Shown here: in pieces, positions 35,225 to 43,905 of the stretch
Numbering within the stretch: the stretch's first letter is position 1
Layout of the letters: every line of letters starts with the position of its first letter
DNA from: CAYWOS01 sp964459985
GTDB lineage: Bacteria; Bacillota; Clostridia; Christensenellales; Aristaeellaceae
Length of the DNA: 64,000 bases
Assembly: GCA_964459985.1 (NCBI GenBank)
Contig: CAYWOS010000007.1
Span: 1-64,000 of the forward strand
Direction of reading: 5' to 3'
Program-made: the position numbers and the translations under genes
The notes under the pieces: model-generated
What the model was told of the DNA's origin: nothing
Databases searched by the model: none
The model's input: only the letters and a program-made list of their open reading frames with translations

Positions 35225-36016
35225 CTATTTCCTGTCGGGCAGGTATCCCAGACTTTCGGAGGCGCGGCGCGCGATATCGATCAGCGCCGCGATCCTGCCG
35301 CCGTCAATGCCTCTCATGCGCGCCGTCGGGCCGCTCACGCTCATGCCGGCGACGACGCGCCCGGTGTAGTTGCGGATGGGCACGGCGACGCACCGCACGC
35401 CGATCTCGCATTCCTCGTCGTCAAAGCCGTATCCGTCCCGCGCGATCTTTTCAAGCTCCCGGCAAAGCGCGTCCCTGCGCGTCAGCGTATGCTCGGTGAC
35501 GCGGGGCAGCCCGCGCGCGGCGATCACGCGGTCGATCTCCTGCATGGAGTAATCCGACATCAGCACCTTGCCGATGCCGGTGGCGTGCATCGGCGCGGCG
35601 CTGCCGATGAACTGATGGATGGACAGCGTCTGCCGCGCGCCGGATACGTTGTCAATGTAGACGATGCGGTCGTCCTCCTCGCGCGCGAGATGTGCGGATT
35701 CCCCGAACAGCCCGGCCGCCTCCGCCACATAGGCATGCAGCGCGGCGGACAGGCTGAACTGGCCGCGAACCATTTCGGCGATCCGGCAAATCTTGAGGTT
35801 CAGGCAATACCTGCCCGTATCGGCGTCCTGCGAGAGATAACCGGCGTTGTTCAGCGCGCCGAGAAAACGCGTGACGGTGGCGGCGTTCATATGAAGGCGC
35901 TCCGCCAGATCGACAAGGCGAACGGGCGCGTCCTGCGCGGCGAGCGCCTCGATCACAAGGATCAGTTTTTCGGCGGTCTGGTTGGCGGCGGTTTTCTTTT
36001 CGGTCGTCAGCTCCAT
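35225..36016 (-). CDS. IclR-family transcription regulator
   Basis: A 263-residue regulator. N-terminal winged helix (about 15-75: KLILVIEALAAQDAPVRLVD to LNNAGYLS) and a C-terminal effector-binding domain (SAHLAREEDDRIVYID, GSAAPMHATGIGKVLMS, AVPIRN). GAAAGAGG precedes ATG 36016. Divergent from the glyoxylate-carboligase-like operon, in whose leader lie IclR-like inverted repeats (36281-36307), so it probably represses that operon in response to an organic acid. Its own promoter is at 36136-36164. Confidence 0.93.
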   Translation of the reverse strand: MELTTEKKTAANQTAEKLILVIEALAAQDAPVRLVDLAERLHMNAATVTRFLGALNNAGYLSQDADTGRYCLNLKICRIAEMVRGQFSLSAALHAYVAEAAGLFGESAHLAREEDDRIVYIDNVSGARQTLSIHQFIGSAAPMHATGIGKVLMSDYSMQEIDRVIAARGLPRVTEHTLTRRDALCRELEKIARDGYGFDDEECEIGVRCVAVPIRNYTGRVVAGMSVSGPTARMRGIDGGRIAALIDIARRASESLGYLPDRK

Positions 36017-36135
36017 GGCGGATCGGGCCTCTTTCCGTTATGCCAAGGCAAAATCGTATCCGGCGGACAGCGCGGCATCGGTATTCCGGCGCGCGTTTCC
36101 CGCCCGCCGAACCCGAATCCCTCGGATTCGCGGAC

Positions 36136-36164
36136 AGTATACCATGAAACAAAGCAAAACTCAA
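36136..36164 (-). promoter_or_regulatory. Promoter of the IclR-family gene
   Basis: Minus-strand -35 TTGAGT (36159-36164) and -10 TATACT (36136-36141) with a 17-base spacer. Confidence 0.65.
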
Positions 36165-36239
36165 CAGCGAAATCGCAAAAACGCGTTTGAGACCGTCGAT
36201 GTTTTTTGTACGAAACGCTGTAAAACCTTCCGACAGGCG

Positions 36240-36268
36240 TTGACAGTTCTGTGAAAACAGCTTATAAT
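36240..36268 (+). promoter_or_regulatory. Consensus sigma-70 promoter of the Gcl-like operon
   Basis: Perfect -35 TTGACA (36240-36245) and perfect -10 TATAAT (36263-36268) with the ideal 17-base spacer. Such a strong promoter is expected to be held off by a repressor. Confidence 0.88.
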
Positions 36269-36280
36269 GATTGTGCTAAT

Positions 36281-36307
36281 TGAAATCAAATTTCATTTTA
36301 TGAAATT
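36281..36307 (+). promoter_or_regulatory. Candidate IclR operator (two overlapping inverted repeats)
   Basis: TGAAAT-CAA-ATTTCA (36281-36295) overlaps AATTTCAT-TTT-ATGAAATT (36289-36307). Both resemble the known IclR consensus (a GAAAT/ATTTC palindrome with a short spacer) and lie just after the predicted transcription start, a typical repressor position. Confidence 0.65.
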
Positions 36308-36384
36308 GATGGAAAAGCGCGCGGCGGGCGGCGAACCGCTCGCGGACGCACGGAACGCCATGAAAAAGAACGGAGGAAAACGTT

Positions 36385-38064
36385 ATGAAAGTCGCGGAAG
36401 CCATCGTCAAAATCATGGAAAAAGAAGGGATCACGGACGCCTTCGGCATTCCCGGCGCGGGCATCAATCCCGTGTACAAGTATCTGGAGGGCGCGAAGAT
36501 CAGCCATTATACCATGCGCCACGAGGAAGCGTGCCCGCACGCCGCCGGCGGCTATTACCGCGCGAGCCACAAAATCGCGCTCGCCATCTGCACGGCCGGT
36601 CCCGGCGCCACCAATTTCGTGACGGGCATGTACACCAACTATATCGATTCCATCCCCGTATTGGCGGTCACGGGACAGGCGAACACCTGGCAGATGGACA
36701 TGGAGCCCTTCCAGTACGTTGATATCGCGGACATCTGCAAAACGGTGACCAAAACGGCGGTTTGCGTCAAGAACCCCGCCGATCTGCCCGAGGTTATGCG
36801 CAAGGCGTTCCACGCGATGCGGAGCGGCCGTCCCGGCCCGGCGCTGATCGATCTGCCGCTCGACGTGCAGATGGCGGACATCGATTTTGATATCAACGAC
36901 TACGAGCCCCTGCCCGTCGTCAAGCCCGCGCCCGCGCCCGCCGATATCGCGGCGGTCGCCGACATGCTGGAAAGCGCGAAAAAACCCGTGATGATCATGG
37001 GCGGCGGCGTCGTGCTGGCGGAGGCGTGCGATCGCTTCATCCGTCTGGCGGAAACGCTTCAGATCCCCGTCATCACCACCTACATGGCCAAGGGCGGCCT
37101 GCCCGAGAATCATCCCCTGAACGCCGGTCACGCCGGCATTCAGGTCGGCCAGCCCAGCGGCAATCAGGTATTCCTCGATTCCGATCTGGTGCTGGGCGTC
37201 GGCTGCCGCTTCAACGACCGGCACACGGGCAATCTGCAGGTGTATCGCGGCGAGCGCAAATTCATCCACGTGGACATCGAGCCGCGCCAGATCGGCCGCG
37301 TGTTCCAGCCCGATCTGGGCGTCGTGTCGGACGCCGGGCTGTTCCTTGACGCCATGCTCGCGGAGGCCGCGCGGCGCGGCATGAAGCCCGTGAACCCCGC
37401 GCGCGCCGCGTCCATCGCGCAGATCCGCAGGGACACCGCGCGCAAAACCGATTACGATCAGATCCCGATGATGCCCCACCGCCTGTTCCGCGAGATCAAC
37501 GAGGCGTTCGACGGCGACACGATGTTCACCACGGGCTGCGGCATCACGCAGATCTGGTCGGGTCAGCTCCAGACCGCCGATCGGCCCATGCACTATCTGC
37601 CGGCGGGCGGCGCGGGCACGCTGGGCTTCGAGGTGCCGGCCGCCTTCGGCGCCAAGGTCGCGCACGAAGAGAAAACCAGCGTCACGGTCGTCGGCGATTT
37701 CGGCTTCACCTTCCGCGGCGAAGAAATCGCCGTCGCGTCGGTCTACGGAAAACCCATCATCGTGGTGATCCTGAACAACGCCTACCTCGGGCTGATCCGC
37801 CAGAACCAGAAGGGCGCGTACGGCTTCGAGTACGCCGTGGACATGCCCTATAATCAAGACGGGCGGATCGACTACCTGAAGGTGGCGGAGGGCTACGGCT
37901 GCGCGGCGGAGCGCGTGTTCACGCCCAAAGAGCTGGCGGACGCGCTGCGCAGGGCGAAGGCGTCCGGCCGAACGTATGTGATCGACGCGATCTGCGTCAA
38001 GGAACAGCTTTGCGATATGGGCAACTCGCTGGCGGCCGTCAAATCTTGGGCGCCCGAGGCGTAA
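36385..38064 (+). CDS. Glyoxylate-carboligase-like ThDP enzyme
   Basis: A 559-residue thiamine-diphosphate enzyme of the acetolactate synthase superfamily. Three domains: PYR (1-170; FGIPGAGINP, TAGPGATNF), central (about 190-330; IMGGGVV) and PP (about 360-540; GDFGFTF to ILNN, the Mg-ThDP motif). NNAYLGLIRQ and the IDYLKVAEGYGC block are characteristic of glyoxylate carboligase, which joins two glyoxylates to tartronate semialdehyde. However, RHEE keeps a glutamate (Glu47) where true Gcl has valine. AGGAGG-like GGAGG precedes ATG 36385. Followed by a TIM-barrel isomerase-like protein and a hydroxyacid dehydrogenase, a set that fits glyoxylate-like chemistry. Confidence 0.82.
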   Translation: MKVAEAIVKIMEKEGITDAFGIPGAGINPVYKYLEGAKISHYTMRHEEACPHAAGGYYRASHKIALAICTAGPGATNFVTGMYTNYIDSIPVLAVTGQANTWQMDMEPFQYVDIADICKTVTKTAVCVKNPADLPEVMRKAFHAMRSGRPGPALIDLPLDVQMADIDFDINDYEPLPVVKPAPAPADIAAVADMLESAKKPVMIMGGGVVLAEACDRFIRLAETLQIPVITTYMAKGGLPENHPLNAGHAGIQVGQPSGNQVFLDSDLVLGVGCRFNDRHTGNLQVYRGERKFIHVDIEPRQIGRVFQPDLGVVSDAGLFLDAMLAEAARRGMKPVNPARAASIAQIRRDTARKTDYDQIPMMPHRLFREINEAFDGDTMFTTGCGITQIWSGQLQTADRPMHYLPAGGAGTLGFEVPAAFGAKVAHEEKTSVTVVGDFGFTFRGEEIAVASVYGKPIIVVILNNAYLGLIRQNQKGAYGFEYAVDMPYNQDGRIDYLKVAEGYGCAAERVFTPKELADALRRAKASGRTYVIDAICVKEQLCDMGNSLAAVKSWAPEA

Positions 38065-38107
38065 GCGCGCCGGACGCCGACCGATTCGTGAAAGGGGATA
38101 CATGTAA

Positions 38108-39004
38108 ATGAAGGAATCGCTGCACAAATACTTCCAAATGGGCACCATCCAATGGATGAGCCATCCCCGGCGGGACGTCGTTGATTCGGTGCGCGCCATC
38201 GCGTCCGACGATTTCTTCGACGCGATCGAGCTGTGCCATTTCAAGGACGGCGACAAGCGCGATCAGGTCAAAAAAATCCTCGGGCAGAGCCACATGAAGG
38301 TCTGCTACGGCGCGCAGCCGACGCTGATGGGCAACAAGCTCAACCCCAACGATCTGGACGAGGCAGGGCGCGCGCGCGCGGAAAGCGCGCTGATCGAGTC
38401 GCTTAACGAAGCGGAATACCTCGGCGCGCGCGGCATTGCGCTGCTCGCCGGCAAATGGTCGCCGGACACCAGAGAGCAGGCGTACGCGCAGCTCCTCAAA
38501 ACGCTTCGCGCCGTGTGCGGGGCGGCGAAGCAAAAGGACATGATCGTCGAGCTTGAAGTATTCGACTACGACATGGACAAGGCGGCGCTGATCGGCCCCG
38601 CGCCGCTCGCGGCGCGCCTCGCGGCAGATATGCGCTGCACGCACGCGAACTTCGGCCTGATGGTCGATTTGAGCCATTTCCCCACCACCTACGAAACGAG
38701 CCGCGACGTGATCCGCACGCTGCGTCCCTACATCACCCACCTGCATCTGGGCAACGCCGTGGTCAAGCCCGGCTGCGCGGCCTACGGCGATATGCACCCG
38801 CGCTTCGGCTTCCCTAACGGCGCGAACGACACGCCCGAACTGACGGATTACTTCCGCGTGCTGAAGGACGAAGGCTTCTTCCGCGCGGACGATCCGCTGG
38901 TTTTGAGCCTCGAGGTCAAGCCGTGGGCGGACGAGGAAGAGGATCTCATTCTGGCGAACACCAAACGGGTCATCAACCGCGCGTGGAGCCTGCTGGAAGA
39001 TTGA
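38108..39004 (+). CDS. Sugar phosphate isomerase/epimerase-like TIM-barrel protein
   Basis: A 298-residue protein of the xylose-isomerase-like AP endonuclease 2 superfamily, which includes hydroxypyruvate isomerase. Visible are a first strand with FDAIELCHF, IVELEVFDYD (metal-ligand Glu region near 147), LMVDLSHFP (about 184-192), THLHLGNAV (about 214-222) and a final LSLEVKPW (about 272-279): the Glu/Asp/His/Glu metal set of the family. It sits between the Gcl-like enzyme and the dehydrogenase, so isomerisation of tartronate semialdehyde or hydroxypyruvate is plausible. ATG 38108 has GGGG upstream. Exact substrate unknown. Confidence 0.78.
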   Translation: MKESLHKYFQMGTIQWMSHPRRDVVDSVRAIASDDFFDAIELCHFKDGDKRDQVKKILGQSHMKVCYGAQPTLMGNKLNPNDLDEAGRARAESALIESLNEAEYLGARGIALLAGKWSPDTREQAYAQLLKTLRAVCGAAKQKDMIVELEVFDYDMDKAALIGPAPLAARLAADMRCTHANFGLMVDLSHFPTTYETSRDVIRTLRPYITHLHLGNAVVKPGCAAYGDMHPRFGFPNGANDTPELTDYFRVLKDEGFFRADDPLVLSLEVKPWADEEEDLILANTKRVINRAWSLLED

Positions 39005-39041
39005 GCGGGCGCCCGGCGCGGGCGAAAGGACGGATCATGCG

Positions 39042-40004
39042 GTGAACATTGTCATCTTGGACGGATACACGGAAAACCCCGGGGATTTATCGTGGGACGG
39101 GCTGAAGGCGTTCGGCGACGTCACGGTGTACGACAGAACGGACGTCCGCGACGAAGCGCTGATCCGGCAAAGGATCGGCGACGCCGAAATCGTCCTGACC
39201 AATAAAACGCCGATTACCCGCGCAACGCTCGACGCGTGCCCCTCGATCGGCCTGATCAGCGTGCTGGCGACGGGCTACAACGTGATCGATATCGCGGCGG
39301 CGAGGGAAAAGGGCGTCGCCGTCTGCAACGTGCCCAATTACGGCACGGCGTCGGTCGCGCAGTTCGCCATCGCCATGCTGCTGGAAATCTGCCATCACGT
39401 GGCGGGACACAGCGACGCCGTGCACGGCGGCCGGTGGGGGGAGTGCCCCGACTTTTGCTTCTGGGATTATCCCCTGATCGAATTGGCGGGCAAAACGATG
39501 GGCATCATCGGGTTCGGCAGGATCGGGCAGCAGACGGGCGCCATCGCCAAGGCGCTGGGAATGCGCGTGATCGCATTCGATACCGCCCGGACGGAAAGCG
39601 GCCGCGCGATCGCGGCGTACGTGACGCTGGACGAGCTATTGGCGCAGTCCGACGTGATCGCGCTGCACTGCCCGCTTTTCCCGCAGACCGAGGGCATCAT
39701 CCGCCGCGAAACCATCGATCAAATGAAGGACGGCGTGATCCTGCTCAACAACTCGCGCGGGCCGCTGATCGTCGAAAAGGATCTGGCCGACGCGCTCAAC
39801 AGCGGCAAGGTGTACGCCGCCGCCGTCGACGTGGTTTCCTCCGAGCCGATCCGGGCGGACAATCCCCTGCTGTCCGCCAAAAACTGCTTTATTACCCCGC
39901 ATATCTCTTGGGCGCCCATCGAGAGCCGGCAAAGGATCATGGACATCACGATGGACAACGTGCGCGCGTATCTCTCGCGCCATATGATCAATCTGGTCAC
40001 ATAA
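39042..40004 (+). CDS. D-2-hydroxyacid dehydrogenase (glycerate/hydroxypyruvate reductase-like)
   Basis: A 320-residue NAD(P)-dependent enzyme. Dinucleotide motif GFGRIG (157-162), catalytic Arg239 (NNSRGPL), Glu268 (SSEP) and His287 (PHISW). The start is GTG 39042; no in-frame ATG is nearby and AAGGA sits about a dozen bases upstream. Final gene of the IclR-controlled operon; it could reduce the product of the Gcl-like and isomerase-like steps to D-glycerate. Confidence 0.9.
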   Translation: MNIVILDGYTENPGDLSWDGLKAFGDVTVYDRTDVRDEALIRQRIGDAEIVLTNKTPITRATLDACPSIGLISVLATGYNVIDIAAAREKGVAVCNVPNYGTASVAQFAIAMLLEICHHVAGHSDAVHGGRWGECPDFCFWDYPLIELAGKTMGIIGFGRIGQQTGAIAKALGMRVIAFDTARTESGRAIAAYVTLDELLAQSDVIALHCPLFPQTEGIIRRETIDQMKDGVILLNNSRGPLIVEKDLADALNSGKVYAAAVDVVSSEPIRADNPLLSAKNCFITPHISWAPIESRQRIMDITMDNVRAYLSRHMINLVT

Positions 40005-40008
40005 CGAC

Positions 40009-40036
40009 GCGGGCGCGCCGGTCAACCGGCGCCCGC
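40009..40036 (+). other. GC-rich hairpin after the Gcl-like operon
   Basis: GCGGGC and GCCGG arms (40009-40021) pair with 40026-40036 around a TCAA loop with a two-base bulge. No T-run follows, so termination would be weak or factor-dependent. Confidence 0.45.
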
Positions 40037-40150
40037 CCCGTGAACGCTGCCGACGAGGAAAGGCGGTCGAAGGACGCGGAACCCCCGGGCGCGGACAAGC
40101 GCCGCCCCGGGGAGCGCCGCGCCGCAAATTCCGGACGGGAGGGATCTCTG

Positions 40151-41674
40151 ATGCTGTACGCCATCGGCATTCTGATGTTTTCTTCCATCGTCCTGATTTT
40201 ATTCGACCGGCACAGCCGTTACAGCGTTTTCTTTATCATGATGGCGGTGGGCTGCATCTTTTCGCTGCTGTCGCTTGTGTTCCACATCAGCGTGTTCGGC
40301 AACTACTACTTCTACACCTCCAATCCCCTGTACGCCTTCGACTATCGCCTGTACACCCTGTTGATCAAGCGCTTCCGCTTTCCGCTCGCGACGGTGCTCA
40401 GGTTTCTCAATATCGGGCATTTCCTGTACCAGTTTTCCAACGGCCTGTTCGCGCTGGAGGTCTATTCGTGCCGGCAATGGCAGCGTCCGCGCCGCCGTGC
40501 GGGCGAGATGCTGCATCGCCTCGTGTTCATCGTGCCCGTCATAACGCTGATTTTCTGCGATCCGCTCGTGTCCAACAGGCTGTACATATTCTGCCATCTG
40601 CATCTGGGCGAGTACGCGCTGCTCAACGCCCTGACGATCCTGTACAAGGCGCTGTCGTTCCTGATCATCCTGCTGCCCGTCTTTGATCTCATCGCGTACG
40701 CCCGGATCATACACATCCCGGCCCTGCGCCAGCGCATCGTCGCCCTGACCGTCGTGCTGACCGCGCTGCAGACGGGCTATTCCCTTTTGTTTTACGTGGG
40801 CGCGTACAGCATATCCGCCGAAAAGGTATTTCGGAGCGGCTACTGGATATTTGAGAACAATCCCGTCAATCCGCAGAGAATCTATACCCTGCTGCCCATT
40901 CTGACGCTCGTGCTGATGGTGGGCTGCCTTGCCATCCTGCTGTCCTTCCGGCTCGATCTGTCGATGCGGCCGTTCCTTGGGAGGAAAGTGCAGAAAAACC
41001 TAAAGCTCATGAACGAAACGCTGGGCGACGTGCTGCACTCGCACAAAAACCTGCTGTTCACGCTCAAGATCAATCTCCAGAAGGCGAAGCAGCGAAAGGA
41101 AAGCCAAAGCATTCCGGAGATCGAAAGGATCGACAGGCTCGTCGGCGGCGCGCTCAACGATACCGCGCATATGCTGGACAGCATCAGCGCGCAGCCCTAC
41201 GCCTTCCATCTGTACGATCTGTCCAAGATCATCCTCAAAGCCGTCGACGGCACGTGGACCGACGACAATACCGAAATCAGGCTGGACGAATCGGTCTATC
41301 AGAGCCGGATGGGATATTACGACCATTATCATCTGGAGCAGGCGCTCATCAACATCCTCAACAACGCCGTCGAGGCCGTCATGAAGACCGACAAAAAAAC
41401 GCACGTCATCCATGTGCGGACGGCGTTTTTCTTCCGTTGGGTGGTGATCCTGATCTCCGACAACGGCGTGGGCATATCGCCTCTGGAGCGCAGCAAGCTC
41501 TTCCTGCCGCACTATTCCAGCAAGAACGGCCGCCTGAACTGGGGGCTCGGGCTGGCGTACGTCTATAAAGTGGTCAAGGCGCATCTGGGGCAGCTCAAGA
41601 TCGTCAGCCGCGAGGGGGAATACACCTCCGTCATGCTGATGCTGCCGTCTGTCAGGAAGGAGAGAGAGGAATGA
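40151..41674 (+). CDS. Polytopic sensor histidine kinase with HSxKN box (second copy)
   Basis: A 507-residue kinase paralogous to the one at 25648-27189. Residues 1-275 hold about seven or eight hydrophobic segments. VLHSHKNLLF carries the likely phospho-acceptor His296; the ATPase domain shows INILNNAVEAV (N-box), DNGVGIS (G1) and GLGLAYV (G2). GGGAGGG precedes ATG 40151; the longer upstream frame overlaps the dehydrogenase gene and is rejected. Its stop overlaps the regulator start (ATGA). Confidence 0.88.
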   Translation: MLYAIGILMFSSIVLILFDRHSRYSVFFIMMAVGCIFSLLSLVFHISVFGNYYFYTSNPLYAFDYRLYTLLIKRFRFPLATVLRFLNIGHFLYQFSNGLFALEVYSCRQWQRPRRRAGEMLHRLVFIVPVITLIFCDPLVSNRLYIFCHLHLGEYALLNALTILYKALSFLIILLPVFDLIAYARIIHIPALRQRIVALTVVLTALQTGYSLLFYVGAYSISAEKVFRSGYWIFENNPVNPQRIYTLLPILTLVLMVGCLAILLSFRLDLSMRPFLGRKVQKNLKLMNETLGDVLHSHKNLLFTLKINLQKAKQRKESQSIPEIERIDRLVGGALNDTAHMLDSISAQPYAFHLYDLSKIILKAVDGTWTDDNTEIRLDESVYQSRMGYYDHYHLEQALINILNNAVEAVMKTDKKTHVIHVRTAFFFRWVVILISDNGVGISPLERSKLFLPHYSSKNGRLNWGLGLAYVYKVVKAHLGQLKIVSREGEYTSVMLMLPSVRKEREE

Positions 41675-42342
41675 TCCGCGTAGTCATCGCCGACGACATG
41701 GAGGATATCCGCGAATACCTGCGCGAAATCTTTGCCGGCGTGCCCGACGAAATGGAAGTGGCGGCGACGGCGACGACCGGGAAGGAAGCGGTCGAGGCCG
41801 TCCTGCGCGAATCGCCCGATATCGTGCTGATGGACATCCAGATGGAAACGCGCATGGCGGGCATCCAAGCGATCGAGACCATTCACCGGCTCAAGCCGTC
41901 GGTGCGGTGCATCGCCCTGACCATTCACGAGAACGACGAATACCTGTTCCGCGCGTATCAGGCGGGCACGTCGGACTACATCATCAAAACCATGCAGCCC
42001 GGCGACATCCTGCAGGCGATCCGCGACGTACATGAAAACGAGCTGATGCTCCGCCCGCAGGTCGCCAAAAAGATCATCGGCGAATACCAGCGCCTGCAGG
42101 CCAACCAGTCCCGCGTGCAGGACGTGCTCAAGATCATGATGCTGTTGAGCGCCACCGAGTACGAGGTGCTCAAGCTGGTCAACGACGGCTACAACTACCG
42201 CGCCATCTCGCAGATGCGCTATGTCGAGGAAACCACCGTCCGCTCGCAGATCAACCATATCCTCAAAAAGTTCGGCAAAAAGCATATGCGCGACGTCGTG
42301 CATATGCTGCGCGATATGGACATCCTTCCGAAGCTCCAATGA
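41671..42342 (+). CDS. Response regulator (second copy)
   Basis: A 223-residue regulator with Asp8/Asp9 and phospho-acceptor Asp55 in LMDIQME, and a C-terminal LuxR-like helix-turn-helix (LSATEYEVLKLVNDGYNYR to HILKKFGKK). It is clearly paralogous to the regulator at 24961-25644. Translationally coupled to the kinase. Likely target is the binding-protein gene 136 bases downstream, where an inverted repeat (42411-42424) lies. Confidence 0.9.
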   Translation: MIRVVIADDMEDIREYLREIFAGVPDEMEVAATATTGKEAVEAVLRESPDIVLMDIQMETRMAGIQAIETIHRLKPSVRCIALTIHENDEYLFRAYQAGTSDYIIKTMQPGDILQAIRDVHENELMLRPQVAKKIIGEYQRLQANQSRVQDVLKIMMLLSATEYEVLKLVNDGYNYRAISQMRYVEETTVRSQINHILKKFGKKHMRDVVHMLRDMDILPKLQ

Positions 42343-42410
42343 CCGCGCGGCGCGCCCGCGCCGTCCGCCGGGGCGAAAAGTTGACGTTTTTTCCACCTTT
42401 TCAAACCAGA

Positions 42411-42424
42411 TATGACGTGTCATA
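42411..42424 (+). promoter_or_regulatory. Inverted repeat upstream of the second sugar-binding-protein gene
   Basis: TATGAC-GT-GTCATA, 54 bases before the start codon, overlapping a weak -35/-10 pair (TTTTCA, 17 bases, CATACT). Candidate operator for the adjacent response regulator. Confidence 0.45.
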
Positions 42425-42478
42425 CTGTACGCAGCAAGGTGGATACACTCGTACCGACAAAAAAGGAGGGTCCCGGTC

Positions 42479-43819
42479 ATGAAAAGAATGGTTGCCGTAC
42501 TGTTGAGCCTGTTCCTTCTGGTCTCCTGCGCGAGCGCTCTGGCGGAAGCCAAGGAGCCCGTTACGATCACGGTGTGGTCCAACGACGCGCACAGCAAAAA
42601 CGTGTTCACGTCCTTTGTTGAGAAATTCAACAACGGCGTGGGCAAGGATCTGGGCATTATCATCGAGCTGTCGGTGTTCGGCACCGACTATTACAGCGTA
42701 TTGGACGTCGCCCTGTCCACCGGCGATGCCCCGTACATCTTCAAGTGCAACAAGATCCCGCAGTATGCCCGCGCCGGCAAGCTGGTCGCGCTGGAGACGC
42801 TGCCCGGCGGCGACGAGCTGATCGCCCCCTACAAGGAGAAGAACTCCGAGGGCGTCGGCCTGGTCGACGGCAAAACCTACGCGCTGCCCTTCAAGGCGAC
42901 CACCGTGGGTCTGGCGTACAACGTCGAGATGTTCAAAAAGCTCAACCTCGAATTCCCCAAGACGTGGGATGAAATGCGCCACTGCGCCGAAGTCATCACC
43001 GAGAACGGCAACGGCCTGATCTACGGCTACGGTCTGGGCATGACCTATGTGTCCTACCCGCTGTTCTTCATCCTGCCGCCCTCCTCCGCGTCCACGGGCA
43101 TCATGCATTTCGACAATGCCGCCTGCCGCTACAACTTCTCGGCGCTCGCGCCCTACATGAAGCATCTGCTTCAGATCATCGACGACGGCAGCATGTTCCC
43201 GGGCTATGAGACGATGGACGACGACACCAAGCGCGCCCAGTTCGCCGCCGGCAACATCGGCATGATCCCCGTCTTCTCCCCCGACGTGGGCGTTCTGACC
43301 ACGCAGTTCCCCGCCACCTTCGAGTGGGCGGTCGGTCCCTATCCCACGCAGACCGAGGACGTCCGCTACAGGATGTACTCCAACCCCTCCACCTTCTATG
43401 TCGTCAACCAGAAGACCGTGGACGACGGTATGCAGGAAAAGGTCATGGCGGTCATGAAGGCGCTTCTGTCCGAGGAAAACCTGCTCAACCTCTTTGAGGA
43501 AGAGAAGGACATGATCACGCGCGACGACGTGAAGGCGCTCTCCACCAAGACCGAGGTTTCCCCGCAGTGGAAGGCGTTCGGCGACGGCTCCTACCGCTAC
43601 ACCGGCTTTGGCACGCCCGACGGCCTGCTGAGCCTCGAAGGCAGCACGTACAAGGAAGTCTTCGATAAGATTCTGACCGGCCTCGTCGACGTCGACGAAG
43701 CGCTCGCCGATCTGGACGTCCGCTACAACGCGGCGCTGGACAAGGCGATCGAAAGCGGCAGCATCAAGATCGAGGATTACGCCGTCAAGGATCTGTCGAA
43801 GATCGTTTCCATGGAATAA
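42479..43819 (+). CDS. Extracellular sugar-binding protein (second module)
   Basis: A 446-residue solute-binding protein paralogous to the one at 27453-28808 (TITVWSNDAHS at the mature N-terminus, PGGDELI). The signal peptide contains LVSC with Cys17, the only plausible lipobox among the six binding proteins here; alternatively cleavage follows ALA. AAGGAGG precedes ATG 42479. First structural gene of an operon with two permeases and an FAD-dependent oxidoreductase. Confidence 0.92.
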   Translation: MKRMVAVLLSLFLLVSCASALAEAKEPVTITVWSNDAHSKNVFTSFVEKFNNGVGKDLGIIIELSVFGTDYYSVLDVALSTGDAPYIFKCNKIPQYARAGKLVALETLPGGDELIAPYKEKNSEGVGLVDGKTYALPFKATTVGLAYNVEMFKKLNLEFPKTWDEMRHCAEVITENGNGLIYGYGLGMTYVSYPLFFILPPSSASTGIMHFDNAACRYNFSALAPYMKHLLQIIDDGSMFPGYETMDDDTKRAQFAAGNIGMIPVFSPDVGVLTTQFPATFEWAVGPYPTQTEDVRYRMYSNPSTFYVVNQKTVDDGMQEKVMAVMKALLSEENLLNLFEEEKDMITRDDVKALSTKTEVSPQWKAFGDGSYRYTGFGTPDGLLSLEGSTYKEVFDKILTGLVDVDEALADLDVRYNAALDKAIESGSIKIEDYAVKDLSKIVSME

Positions 43820-43844
43820 TTCGCTCTGCCGACCCGCAAAGCGA

Positions 43845-43882
43845 CGCGCGGCGGATACCCCTCGCGGGGTATCCGCCGCGCG
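43845..43882 (+). promoter_or_regulatory. Intergenic stem-loop after binding-protein gene
   Basis: A perfect 17-bp stem (43845-43861 with 43866-43882) with a TCGC tetraloop, the strongest hairpin in the window; no T-run. Confidence 0.75.
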
Positions 43883-43905
43883 GAACAGAATCAGTAAAGG
43901 CGGCG

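Larger units (their letters stand above)
36017..36384. promoter_or_regulatory. Divergent control region between iclR-like gene and Gcl-like operon
   Basis: A 368-base stretch without a gene. It holds the promoters for both directions (36136-36164 minus, 36240-36268 plus), the inverted repeats at 36281-36307 and a GGAGG ribosome binding site before ATG 36385. The middle is unusually A+T-rich for this window. Confidence 0.8.

Noticed and set aside
36385..38064. Acetolactate synthase large subunit (ilvB)
   Set aside because: The C-terminal Gcl-type block and the neighbours (isomerase-like, hydroxyacid dehydrogenase), with no small subunit, argue against a branched-chain amino acid role.
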